Positions 57,096 through 64,000 of a stretch of DNA of 64,000 nucleotides are shown here, one piece after another; the stretch's first letter is position 1, and each line of letters opens with the position of its first letter. The notes below the pieces were generated by a model. The model was given only the letters and a program-made list of their open reading frames with translations. It did not search any database and was not told the origin of the DNA. The translations under genes and the position numbers were made by a program. The stretch covers positions 186,001 to 250,000 of the forward strand of contig NZ_CVPE01000004.1 in assembly GCF_001049895.1 (NCBI RefSeq). Direction: 5' to 3'. Source of the stretch: Rubeoparvulum massiliense. GTDB taxonomy: Bacteria; Bacillota; Bacilli; Rubeoparvulales; Rubeoparvulaceae.

Positions 57096-57823
57096 GCATT
57101 TGCCCCCTGTTGCTTCGCTAACAGCTTGGCCTCCGCCTCAGCCATGCGTAAGTAGAAGGGCTGAAATTGCTCCACCTCTGCGGCTTGGTAGACCAGTTGA
57201 TCCTTAGCAATACGTAGCGCAGCAATCCGCCCCATATAGGCCACATCAGGTACATGCTGCTCAGCAAAGCCAAATTGAAAAGTGAGTGAGGATATTGTCT
57301 CTATCATGGTTTGACGATGGATTCTTACATCATCTCCAACAAAAAGAATCGGTCCTTCCACTTGAGCTTCGAGAAGTGCAATCCATCTTTGGATAGGGAT
57401 GATCTGATCAGGAATAATGGAGACCAGTTGACCATCCTGCCACTGATATAAGCCGGTGTAGATCTGACCACGCCGCGCATCAATGCAAGGGGAGATCCAC
57501 CCTGAAAAAGCCCCAGCCCTCGCTGCCATGATTTCTAAACTGGAGAAGCCCAAGAGCGGAAGCTGAAGGGTCCAGGCGAGAGTCTTGGCTGTAACAATTC
57601 CAATTCTTAATCCTGTATAAGAGCCAGGACCTTGGGCTACGGCGATGCCATTGATATCCGTAATTTGCAGGTTCCCATCCTGTATCACCTGTTGAATCAT
57701 GGGCACACAACGAGAGGCATGATTCTTCTTACTGTTAGATAAGGCTAAGGCGCATGTCTGTTCTTCCGTGGTGACAGCTACTCCCATCACCTGTGTTGAG
57801 GTATCAATGCTTAAGATATTCAT
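57092..57823 (-). CDS. tsaB: tRNA threonylcarbamoyladenosine biosynthesis protein TsaB
   Basis: TsaB is the inactive ASKHA partner that binds TsaD. The 243-residue protein begins ILSIDTSTQVMGVAV and contains GIAVAQGPGSYTGLRIGIVTAKTLAW near residue 61, the family signature, and IDARRGQIYTGLYQW near residue 115. It overlaps tsaE and rimI by 4 nt. Confidence 0.97.
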   Translation of the reverse strand: MNILSIDTSTQVMGVAVTTEEQTCALALSNSKKNHASRCVPMIQQVIQDGNLQITDINGIAVAQGPGSYTGLRIGIVTAKTLAWTLQLPLLGFSSLEIMAARAGAFSGWISPCIDARRGQIYTGLYQWQDGQLVSIIPDQIIPIQRWIALLEAQVEGPILFVGDDVRIHRQTMIETISSLTFQFGFAEQHVPDVAYMGRIAALRIAKDQLVYQAAEVEQFQPFYLRMAEAEAKLLAKQQGANA

Positions 57824-58275
57824 GAGAAGATCTCCTTACATAGTTGTTCATAGCGTTCACCATTGGGGAATGCACGGAGCTGCCTTTTATCGCCATCAAT
57901 GTGTTCAAGGCGAATTAACAAGTATTCTGGAGGTAGCTGAGATGCAATCTGCATCGGCCATTCTAAAATAAAGACACCATCACCCTCCATGTACTCCTCC
58001 AAGCCAAGCATTTCATCTTCATCCTCTAACCGATAGGCATCCATATGGTACAAGGGGAGCCGTCCTTCGTACTCCTTAATAATAGTAAAAGTTGGACTGT
58101 TAATAGGAATTGTGACGCCGAGACCACGACCAATCGCTTGGGTCAAGCGTGTTTTTCCCGCCCCTAAATCCCCTTCTAATAGGATGGAATCTCCTGCTTG
58201 AAGACGATCAGCCAATCTATATCCCAGCTGTTCTGTCTCCTCTTCATTATGTAGAATCAACTCATATGGGTTCAT
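57820..58275 (-). CDS. tsaE: tRNA threonylcarbamoyladenosine biosynthesis ATPase TsaE
   Basis: TsaE is the ATPase that resets the TsaBD complex. The 151-residue protein has Walker A LEGDLGAGKTRLTQ near residue 38, the SPTFTII switch near 62, and YHMDAYRLEDEDE near 82. The ATG at 58275 is chosen because AAGGGGG lies 8 nt upstream. It is the first gene of the tsaE-tsaB-rimI-tsaD operon. Confidence 0.97.
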   Translation of the reverse strand: MNPYELILHNEEETEQLGYRLADRLQAGDSILLEGDLGAGKTRLTQAIGRGLGVTIPINSPTFTIIKEYEGRLPLYHMDAYRLEDEDEMLGLEEYMEGDGVFILEWPMQIASQLPPEYLLIRLEHIDGDKRQLRAFPNGERYEQLCKEIFS

Positions 58276-58392
58276 CGGATTTTCCCCCTTTACCATGGTA
58301 GATCGATGAGATTCAGCCTAGCTGATCCGTAATCATCATGTTCCATTATAACGATAACCATTTTGGTTCTGCAACGGAGAGGACAATCATAA

Positions 58393-58421
58393 ATAAAAAA
58401 ACTGCAACTTAGTTGCAGTCT
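58393..58421 (-). terminator. terminator of the tRNA array
   Basis: On the minus strand ACTGCAACT pairs with AGTTGCAGT and is followed by TTTTTTTAT, about 40 nt after the last tRNA gene. Confidence 0.9.
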
Positions 58422-58456
58422 CGTTTCACAATAGTATCCTGTATGTAGCAAGAAGA

Positions 58457-58533
<77 letters not shown>

Positions 58534-58538
58534 AAGAA

Positions 58539-58615
58539 TGGTCGGGAAGACAGGATTTGAACCTGCGACCCCCTGGTCCCAAACCAGGTGCTCTACCAAA
58601 CTGAGCCACTTCCCG
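58539..58615 (-). tRNA. tRNA-Pro (TGG)
   Basis: Acceptor CGGGAAG, anticodon TGG in loop TTTGGGA, encoded CCA. This is the substrate class sensed by the proS T-box. Confidence 0.97.
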
Positions 58616-58623
58616 TAACGTCA

Positions 58624-58700
58624 TGGCGCGCCCTGAGAGATTCGAACTCCCGACCTTTTGATTCGTAGTCAAACACTCTATCCAGCTGAGCTAAGGGCGC
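58624..58700 (-). tRNA. tRNA-Arg (ACG)
   Basis: Acceptor GCGCCCT, anticodon loop CTACGAA, encoded CCA; the wobble A would be modified to inosine. Confidence 0.96.
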
Positions 58701-58723
58701 ATGCATTATGTTTAAAATAAGAA

Positions 58724-58809
58724 TGGTGCGGTTGGCGAGAGTCGAACTCGCACGGTCGTAAGACCACTGCCCCCTCAAAGCAGCGTGTCTGCCATTCCAC
58801 CACAACCGC
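58724..58809 (-). tRNA. tRNA-Leu (GAG)
   Basis: An 86-nt class II tRNA with acceptor GCGGTTG, long variable arm, anticodon GAG in loop TTGAGGG, encoded CCA. Confidence 0.95.
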
Positions 58810-58819
58810 AACGTATTCA

Positions 58820-58895
58820 TGGTGAGCCATACAGGATTTGAACCTGTGACACCCTGATTAAAAGTCAGGTGCTCTACCAACTGAGCTAATGGCTC
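58820..58895 (-). tRNA. tRNA-Lys (TTT)
   Basis: Acceptor GAGCCAT, anticodon loop CTTTTAA, encoded CCA. Confidence 0.97.
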
Positions 58896-58898
58896 AAG

Positions 58899-58973
58899 TG
58901 GCTGGGTAGGCTGGATTCGAACCAGCGCATGACGGAGTCAAAGTCCGTTGCCTTACCGCTTGGCTACTACCCA
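58899..58973 (-). tRNA. tRNA-Gln (TTG)
   Basis: Acceptor TGGGTAG, anticodon loop CTTTGAC, encoded CCA. Confidence 0.96.
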
Positions 58974-58985
58974 AGAAAAATTAAA

Positions 58986-59062
58986 TGGGGCGACTGGTGG
59001 GAATCGAACCCACGAGTGCCGGAGCCACAATCCGGTGCGTTAACCACTTCGCCACAGCCGCC
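58986..59062 (-). tRNA. tRNA-His (GTG)
   Basis: Anticodon loop TTGTGGC. An extra 5' G (position -1) pairs with C73, the histidine identity feature; encoded CCA. Confidence 0.96.
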
Positions 59063-59071
59063 ATCAAGATA

Positions 59072-59147
59072 TGGTGGACGATGACGGGTTCGAACCGCCG
59101 ACCCTCTGCTTGTAAGGCAGATGCTCTCCCAGCTGAGCTAATCGTCC
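59072..59147 (-). tRNA. tRNA-Val (TAC)
   Basis: Acceptor GGACGAT, anticodon loop CTTACAA, encoded CCA. Confidence 0.97.
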
Positions 59148-59156
59148 GTAGTATAA

Positions 59157-59231
59157 TGGTGACCCGTAGGGGATTCGAACCCCTGTTACCGCCGTGAAAG
59201 GGCGGTGTCTTAACCGCTTGACCAACGGGCC
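59157..59231 (-). tRNA. tRNA-Glu (TTC)
   Basis: Acceptor GGCCCGT, anticodon loop CTTTCAC, encoded CCA. Confidence 0.97.
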
Positions 59232-59236
59232 AGTCA

Positions 59237-59328
59237 TGGCGGAGAGAGAGGGATTTGAACCCTCGCGCCGGTTTCCCGACCTACTCCCTTAGCAGGGGAG
59301 CCCCTTCGGCCAACTTGGGTATCTCTCC
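59237..59328 (-). tRNA. tRNA-Ser (GCT)
   Basis: A 92-nt class II tRNA with acceptor GGAGAGA, long variable arm, anticodon loop CTGCTAA and encoded CCA. Confidence 0.96.
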
Positions 59329-59331
59329 ATA

Positions 59332-59406
59332 TGGCTCCGCAGGTAGGACTCGAACCTACAGCCTACCGGTTAACAGCCGGTTGCTCCACCATTGAGCTAC
59401 TGCGGA
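59332..59406 (-). tRNA. tRNA-Asn (GTT)
   Basis: Acceptor TCCGCAG, anticodon loop CTGTTAA, encoded CCA. First tRNA of the array. Confidence 0.97.
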
Positions 59407-59441
59407 ATAAGGTGCTATATCTCTTGCCAGCGACAAATATA

Positions 59442-59470
59442 AGATTACCATAAATAAAAGTGTTGATCAA
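59442..59470 (-). promoter_or_regulatory. promoter of the tRNA array
   Basis: Minus-strand -35 TTGATC (59465-59470) and -10 TAATCT (59442-59447), spacer 17 nt, 36 nt before tRNA-Asn. No rRNA genes are attached within the window. Confidence 0.65.
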
Positions 59471-59511
59471 GAGATTTTTTCTTTCAAATCATGGTATTGC
59501 TGTATTCACTA

Positions 59512-59551
59512 TAAAAAGAGAGGAGGCTTGAACCATTTTAACCTCCTCTCT
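59512..59551 (-). terminator. terminator after the chemoreceptor gene
   Basis: On the minus strand AGAGAGGAGGTT with its complement (AGCCTCCTCTCT) is followed by TTTTTAT. Confidence 0.9.
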
Positions 59552-59582
59552 AGCTGAAGACGAGAGACGTAAGAATGCCAAG

Positions 59583-61631
59583 CTAATTTACTTTGAATTG
59601 CTGTACCAGCGCTTTTAAGTGCTCAGCCTGATGAACCAGTTCTTGAATATTACCAGCCACCTCTTGCATCATCGCAGATGCTTCTTCGCTGGAAGCGGCT
59701 ACCTCTTCCGCTCCTGCTGATATTTCTGTAGCTACCGTGGAGGATTTTCGGGATGTTTCGGCAATCTCTTCACTCATCCGATTCTGCTTCTCCACAATCG
59801 ATTCAATCTGACTCACCGAAGTGATTACCTTATCCATCGCAGTACGTACACCTTGTAAAGCAGCACTCTTCTCCAATGCTTGCTCATTCTCGATTGTTGC
59901 TGTTTGAATATTATCTTCCATTTGTTTTACCACAGAATCAATGGCTTGTCCAACACTTTGTACAATATGGGCAATTTGCTTGGAGGATTCCCCACTCTGT
60001 TCCGCCAGTTGACGTATTTCATGAGCCACTACCAAAAATCCTTTGCCATATTCTCCTGCTCGGTTAGCCTCAATAGCTGCATTAAGGGCAAGAAGATTGG
60101 TTCGCTTTGCAATCTCGTTAGAGGCCTCCACAATAGTACTGATCTCTGCAGTATGCTCCTGTAATTCTTTTACCATACTGGCAGATTGCAGCGTAGATTG
60201 AGCGATGTTCTGAATACTAAGAACGAGGGACGAGATGGCTTGTTCACTCTCACTGATAATTTGTCTTGTCGCCTCCGCTTCTTCAGAGACTGCGCTGGTC
60301 TTTTGCTGTACCTCCACCGTCATTTCAACCATTTCTGCCACTCGATCATCGGTTTGTTGACTGAGCTGCGCTTGTTCCTCTGCTCCTTTGGCGATCTCTT
60401 CAATGGTGGTTGCTACCTGCCGTGAGCTTTCTGCGACCTCATGGGAGATATGAGTCAATTGCTTGGTGGTTGTTGCAGTCTCGTCTGCTGATTCAGTCAC
60501 ATTATTGGCGATCGTATTGAGGGAGCTAACCATCTGATCGATATGTTGCGAAAGCTGTCCTATCTCATCCTTACGATTCATCCCAACCTGTTGTGTTAGA
60601 TCCCCCGATGCTACGAGCTGTACAGTCTGCATTAATTGATGGATCGGTTGAACTAAGCGTTGTGAAAAGATCACACCAAGGATGATCGTGATTACGGTGG
60701 CAATCAATAAGGCAAGTGCCATAAAGATTTTTAATTGGTCCAACTGAGCAAGCGCCTTTTTCACTGGGGTAAAGGCCATCAATGTAAATCCATAGGCCGG
60801 ATGAGTGACCATGGCCACCACATCCTCTGACCCTGCTCCATTCTCATAGACACCAACATGCTGGTAACTCCCCTCATCTTGTTGCAGGGCTTGTACCGTT
60901 TTGATGGCTTCATGCTGAAGTAGTGGGGATGGATGCAGATCACTGATGGTTCGTTTTTCTCCATTCTCATCGAGCCATTGCGCCATGACAACCTCCGCAT
61001 TATCATGGGCCGCAACTTGTCCCTCTTGATTGAGCAGAAGCATAGTGGTGATCGAGTCACCCTGCTCCAGGACATCACCACGGATCTCCCCCCAAACTTG
61101 CTTCAGATTAACCCGAGCGATTAAAACACCTCGTGGGCGCTGAATGTAATCATCTACAAGGATGGCAATATCGATGTAAAATACACCATCAAAACGAGGA
61201 TGGGGTTGAGGATTGGAGATAGATGCTTTATGTATAAGTGTATCTTGAAAAATCGGTTGCTCTGTTGGCTTCCCACTATAGCTAAGACCAACTCCTGTAC
61301 GAGCTACCTCGTTCCCCTCGAGATCATAGTATACCATCTCGCGAAATCGTTTATCCTGCGCCATCTCCATCATGAAATTACGGATCTTATCTACTTCTTC
61401 TAAGGAGCGTAGGCTACGATTGGCTACGGAAAGACCAACGAGCGTTCCATCCACATATTCCTCTAAGTTTTTCATCACACTTTGTGCATTGGATAATGAC
61501 TGTTCTGCTACCGTCTCATTCATCGTTTGACTAGTAAAAGGAATGATTAGTCCTGCTAGGGCAATGATAATAACGACAGGCAGTGCCACCAACATGGTTA
61601 GCAGTTTCATTCTGATGCTGTAATTCTTCAC
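59583..61631 (-). CDS. methyl-accepting chemotaxis protein
   Basis: A 682-residue chemoreceptor. Helix 1 is residues 8-30; an extracytoplasmic sensor of about 265 residues looks like a dCache domain ([31 protein letters not shown]); helix 2 is near 300-322, then HAMP ([22 protein letters not shown]). The cytoplasmic coiled coil has the highly conserved tip [22 protein letters not shown] near residue 515. The GTG at 61631 has AAAGGAG 8 nt upstream. Ligand unknown. It is transcribed alone. Confidence 0.95.
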   Translation of the reverse strand: MKNYSIRMKLLTMLVALPVVIIIALAGLIIPFTSQTMNETVAEQSLSNAQSVMKNLEEYVDGTLVGLSVANRSLRSLEEVDKIRNFMMEMAQDKRFREMVYYDLEGNEVARTGVGLSYSGKPTEQPIFQDTLIHKASISNPQPHPRFDGVFYIDIAILVDDYIQRPRGVLIARVNLKQVWGEIRGDVLEQGDSITTMLLLNQEGQVAAHDNAEVVMAQWLDENGEKRTISDLHPSPLLQHEAIKTVQALQQDEGSYQHVGVYENGAGSEDVVAMVTHPAYGFTLMAFTPVKKALAQLDQLKIFMALALLIATVITIILGVIFSQRLVQPIHQLMQTVQLVASGDLTQQVGMNRKDEIGQLSQHIDQMVSSLNTIANNVTESADETATTTKQLTHISHEVAESSRQVATTIEEIAKGAEEQAQLSQQTDDRVAEMVEMTVEVQQKTSAVSEEAEATRQIISESEQAISSLVLSIQNIAQSTLQSASMVKELQEHTAEISTIVEASNEIAKRTNLLALNAAIEANRAGEYGKGFLVVAHEIRQLAEQSGESSKQIAHIVQSVGQAIDSVVKQMEDNIQTATIENEQALEKSAALQGVRTAMDKVITSVSQIESIVEKQNRMSEEIAETSRKSSTVATEISAGAEEVAASSEEASAMMQEVAGNIQELVHQAEHLKALVQQFKVN

Positions 61632-61741
61632 GTTTTCACTCCTTTTCTCCTAGGGTTCACCCATGAAACACCTACTAAATATAGTCGAAACTACCTATAT
61701 ACATTATATCGTCAAATTTGTCCGCATATTTAGGAAAATTA

Positions 61742-61785
61742 AAAAAATGAAATATCCCATTCATCCTCCAAACTGATGAATGGGA
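61742..61785 (-). terminator. terminator after tex
   Basis: On the minus strand TATCCCATTCATC pairs with GATGAATGGGATA across a 9-nt loop and is followed by TTTCATTTTTTT. Confidence 0.9.
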
Positions 61786-61815
61786 TACTCCCATACAGCA
61801 TTCTGTAATTCCTAT

Positions 61816-63969
61816 CTATTTGGATGGTTCTATTAAGGAGAGATTTACCTTACCTCGTTGCTGATCAATGGCATCCACCCATACCTGAACAATGTCACCT
61901 ACCTGAACCACGTCGAGGGGATGTCGAACATAGGAATGACTCAGCTTTGAGATATGAACCAAGCCATCATTTTTTAAGCCTATATCTACAAAGGCACCAA
62001 AATCCACAACATTGCGTACTGTACCCTGTAGCTCCATCCCAATGGTCAGATCCTCCAGATTGAGAACATCCTGACGCAGTAGAGGCTGAGGTAATTCATC
62101 GCGAGGGTCCCGTTGTGGCCGAATTAACGCATCAACAATATCTCGCAAGGTGTGAATTCCTACCTGATGAGAACTGGAAAATTGCTCCCAATCCATCTCC
62201 TTCAGCTGTTGCTTTAATTCATCCGTCCCTAACGAGCTACGATCCTTATGGATACTAGCTAGAATTTCTGCTGCAATGGGATAGGACTCTGGATGTATGG
62301 GAGTAGCATCAAATGGCTCCCGTCCATGAAGAATCCGTAAAAATCCCACCGCTTGTTCATATGTTTTCGGACCTAAACGAGGTACCTTCAGTAATTCCTT
62401 CCGCTCCTGAAACGGACCATTCTCGTCACGATAGGTCACAATATTATTAGCCACACTGGTAGAAATACCTGCCACGTATTGGAGTAGCGATGAAGAGGCG
62501 GTATTCAAATTGACACCCACATAGTTCACCACTGATTCCACGACTTGGAGCAGGCTCTCTTGGAGACGACTCGGTGTAACGTCATGCTGATATTGCCCGA
62601 CGCCAATCGCCTTCGGCTCGATTTTAACCAATTCCGCCAAGGGATCTTGAACACGCCTTGCGATGGAAGCAGCGCTACGTTCTGATACATCGAGATCGGG
62701 AAACTCCACCTTCGCTAATGGCGATGCCGAATAGACACTGGCTCCCGCTTCATTGACAATCACATAGGAGATGGGAAGATGATCCTCACGGATCACCTGC
62801 GCCACGAACTGCTCGGTCTCCCGTGATGCCGTCCCATTACCAATGGCTAATAACTGCGCATCATAGGTATGAATGAGATGGAGTAAGCGTTCTTTCGCCT
62901 CTGCCACACGGAAATGGGGTGCAGTTGGATAGATGACATCCACTGCTAACAGCTTACCGGTCTCATCTACCATGGCCAGCTTACACCCCGTCCGAAAGGC
63001 TGGGTCCACCCCGAGGATTCGTCTTCGACGCAATGGTGGTTGTAACAGCAGGGAACGTAGATTCTTACTGAATACTTGAATCGCCTGCTCTTCTGCAGCA
63101 TCGGTTAAACGATTACGAATATCTCGTTCAATGGCGGGAGCGATTAGGCGCTTATATGCATCCTTCATGGCTGCTTCTACTAGATCTGCAACAGGTGATG
63201 TACGATAAAGGAAGCGTCGCTGCATATCGGTCATAATCGTCTCAATGGGTGCATCAATGGTGACGCGCAGGATCTCTTCCTTTTCGCCGCGATTGATAGC
63301 AAGAATACGATGAGGAACAATCTTAGCGATGCCCTCTTCATATTCATAGTACATCTGATAGACTCGACCTTCCTCTTCCTTCTTCTGCTCTGTACGAATC
63401 TTTCCTTTATTCCAGGTAACCTCTCGGATCCATTGACGCACTTCAGCATCTTCAGCGATCCACTCTGCGATGATATCTTGAGCTCCTGCAATGGCTTCTT
63501 CTACGGTAGGAAGCTGCTCTGAAAGAATCTGTTCAGCTCCATGAGGGAGGGGATTCTCTAAAGGCAAAGCAAACAACTGCTTCGCTAAGGGCTCACAACC
63601 CTTCTCCTTGGCCACACTAGCTCTTGTTTTCCGTTTTGGACGATAAGGTAGATAGAGGTCCTCAACCTCCTGAAGCTTCACTGCATCTTCAATTTTCTTC
63701 TGTAACTCTGCTGATAGCTTTCCTTGTTCCTCAATGGAGGCTAGTACTTCCGTCTTTCTCTCTGCTAATTTCTTTAGATATTCATAGCGATCGGCTACAG
63801 TTCGAATGATTGTTTCATCTAAATTTCCTGTCATTTCCTTCCGATAACGAGCAATAAATGGGATGGTATTTCCCTCTACCAGTAATTCTACTGTTGCTTT
63901 GACTCGTTGTTCAGGCAACTGTAGCTCCTTGGCAATCCAATGAATATGACGTTCCATCTCTTTCTCCAT
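61816..63969 (-). CDS. Tex-family RNA-binding transcriptional accessory protein (YdcI-like)
   Basis: A 717-residue Tex protein. The N-terminus has the family helix (IPFIARYRKEMTGNLDE near residue 37), then a YqgF-like RNase H fold (RRRILGVDPAFRTGCKLAMVD near residue 318) and helix-hairpin-helix motifs (YVAGISTSVANNIVTYRD and LLKVPRLGPKTYEQAVGFLRI). It ends with an S1 RNA-binding domain (GMELQGTVRNVVDFGAFVDIGLKNDGLVHISKLS) near residue 637. Length and domain order are standard. The ATG has AAGGGACGG 6 nt upstream. Tex proteins bind nucleic acids and affect toxin and transcription control. Confidence 0.97.
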   Translation of the reverse strand: MEKEMERHIHWIAKELQLPEQRVKATVELLVEGNTIPFIARYRKEMTGNLDETIIRTVADRYEYLKKLAERKTEVLASIEEQGKLSAELQKKIEDAVKLQEVEDLYLPYRPKRKTRASVAKEKGCEPLAKQLFALPLENPLPHGAEQILSEQLPTVEEAIAGAQDIIAEWIAEDAEVRQWIREVTWNKGKIRTEQKKEEEGRVYQMYYEYEEGIAKIVPHRILAINRGEKEEILRVTIDAPIETIMTDMQRRFLYRTSPVADLVEAAMKDAYKRLIAPAIERDIRNRLTDAAEEQAIQVFSKNLRSLLLQPPLRRRRILGVDPAFRTGCKLAMVDETGKLLAVDVIYPTAPHFRVAEAKERLLHLIHTYDAQLLAIGNGTASRETEQFVAQVIREDHLPISYVIVNEAGASVYSASPLAKVEFPDLDVSERSAASIARRVQDPLAELVKIEPKAIGVGQYQHDVTPSRLQESLLQVVESVVNYVGVNLNTASSSLLQYVAGISTSVANNIVTYRDENGPFQERKELLKVPRLGPKTYEQAVGFLRILHGREPFDATPIHPESYPIAAEILASIHKDRSSLGTDELKQQLKEMDWEQFSSSHQVGIHTLRDIVDALIRPQRDPRDELPQPLLRQDVLNLEDLTIGMELQGTVRNVVDFGAFVDIGLKNDGLVHISKLSHSYVRHPLDVVQVGDIVQVWVDAIDQQRGKVNLSLIEPSK

Positions 63970-64000
63970 ATGTAACCGTCCCTTTCCCTTTGGATTCGTG

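Overview
The window is a low-GC Firmicutes chromosome segment, most like a member of the order Bacillales. Three kinds of evidence point there: gene order close to Bacillus subtilis, the regulators found (T-box, purine riboswitch, CIRCE, PurR boxes), and strong purine-rich ribosome binding sites. Read right to left, the conserved core is tex, mcp, an 11-tRNA array, tsaE-tsaB-rimI-tsaD, an ABC-F gene, moaB, tatC, groES-groEL, the yeaC-yeaD-yebA block, guaA, pbuG, purE to purD, yerA-yerB-yerC and pcrB-pcrA. Nearly all of these genes lie on the minus strand. No genus can be named from the sequence alone.

Positions 1-17,700 hold pcrA (cut by the window start), pcrB, yerC, yerB, yerA and a nine-gene purine operon, purEKB-LFMNHD. 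The operon lacks purC, purS and purQ, which lie between purB and purL in B. subtilis. It starts with PurR boxes, a sigma-A promoter and a ykkC-class riboswitch (most likely the PRPP type) that overlaps an intrinsic terminator. Positions 17,700-23,700 hold a T-box-controlled archaeal/eukaryotic-type prolyl-tRNA synthetase, an eroded hicA with intact hicB between two copies of one 60-bp terminator, and pbuG with PurR boxes and a guanine riboswitch. A guanidine-I riboswitch follows, in front of a pair of SMR exporter genes.

Positions 23,991-35,496 look like an old genomic island at the 3' end of guaA. An 11-bp piece of the guaA end is repeated at the far side, and a 16-bp direct repeat lies just inside each end. 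The island carries two decayed IS21-family elements with visible target duplications, a two-component system, a SHOCT membrane protein, a DJ-1/PfpI fusion, two small membrane proteins, an Rrf2 regulator and a thioredoxin-reductase-like flavoprotein. Positions 35,485-41,631 return to the core with guaA and yebA-yeaD-yeaC.

Positions 41,780-46,880 form a second variable zone next to groEL. It has a CPBP protease, a broken lipoprotein gene, a YczE-like protein, a YgiT-type zinc-finger protein, a type I toxin (Hol_Tox type) with its antisense RNA, a Fic pseudogene, a second damaged copy of the toxin locus, and the last 41 residues of a tyrosine recombinase. Positions 46,880-64,000 are again core genes. 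They include groESL under CIRCE, a TatC with a long acidic tail, and a cluster of four DnaA boxes beside tsaD.
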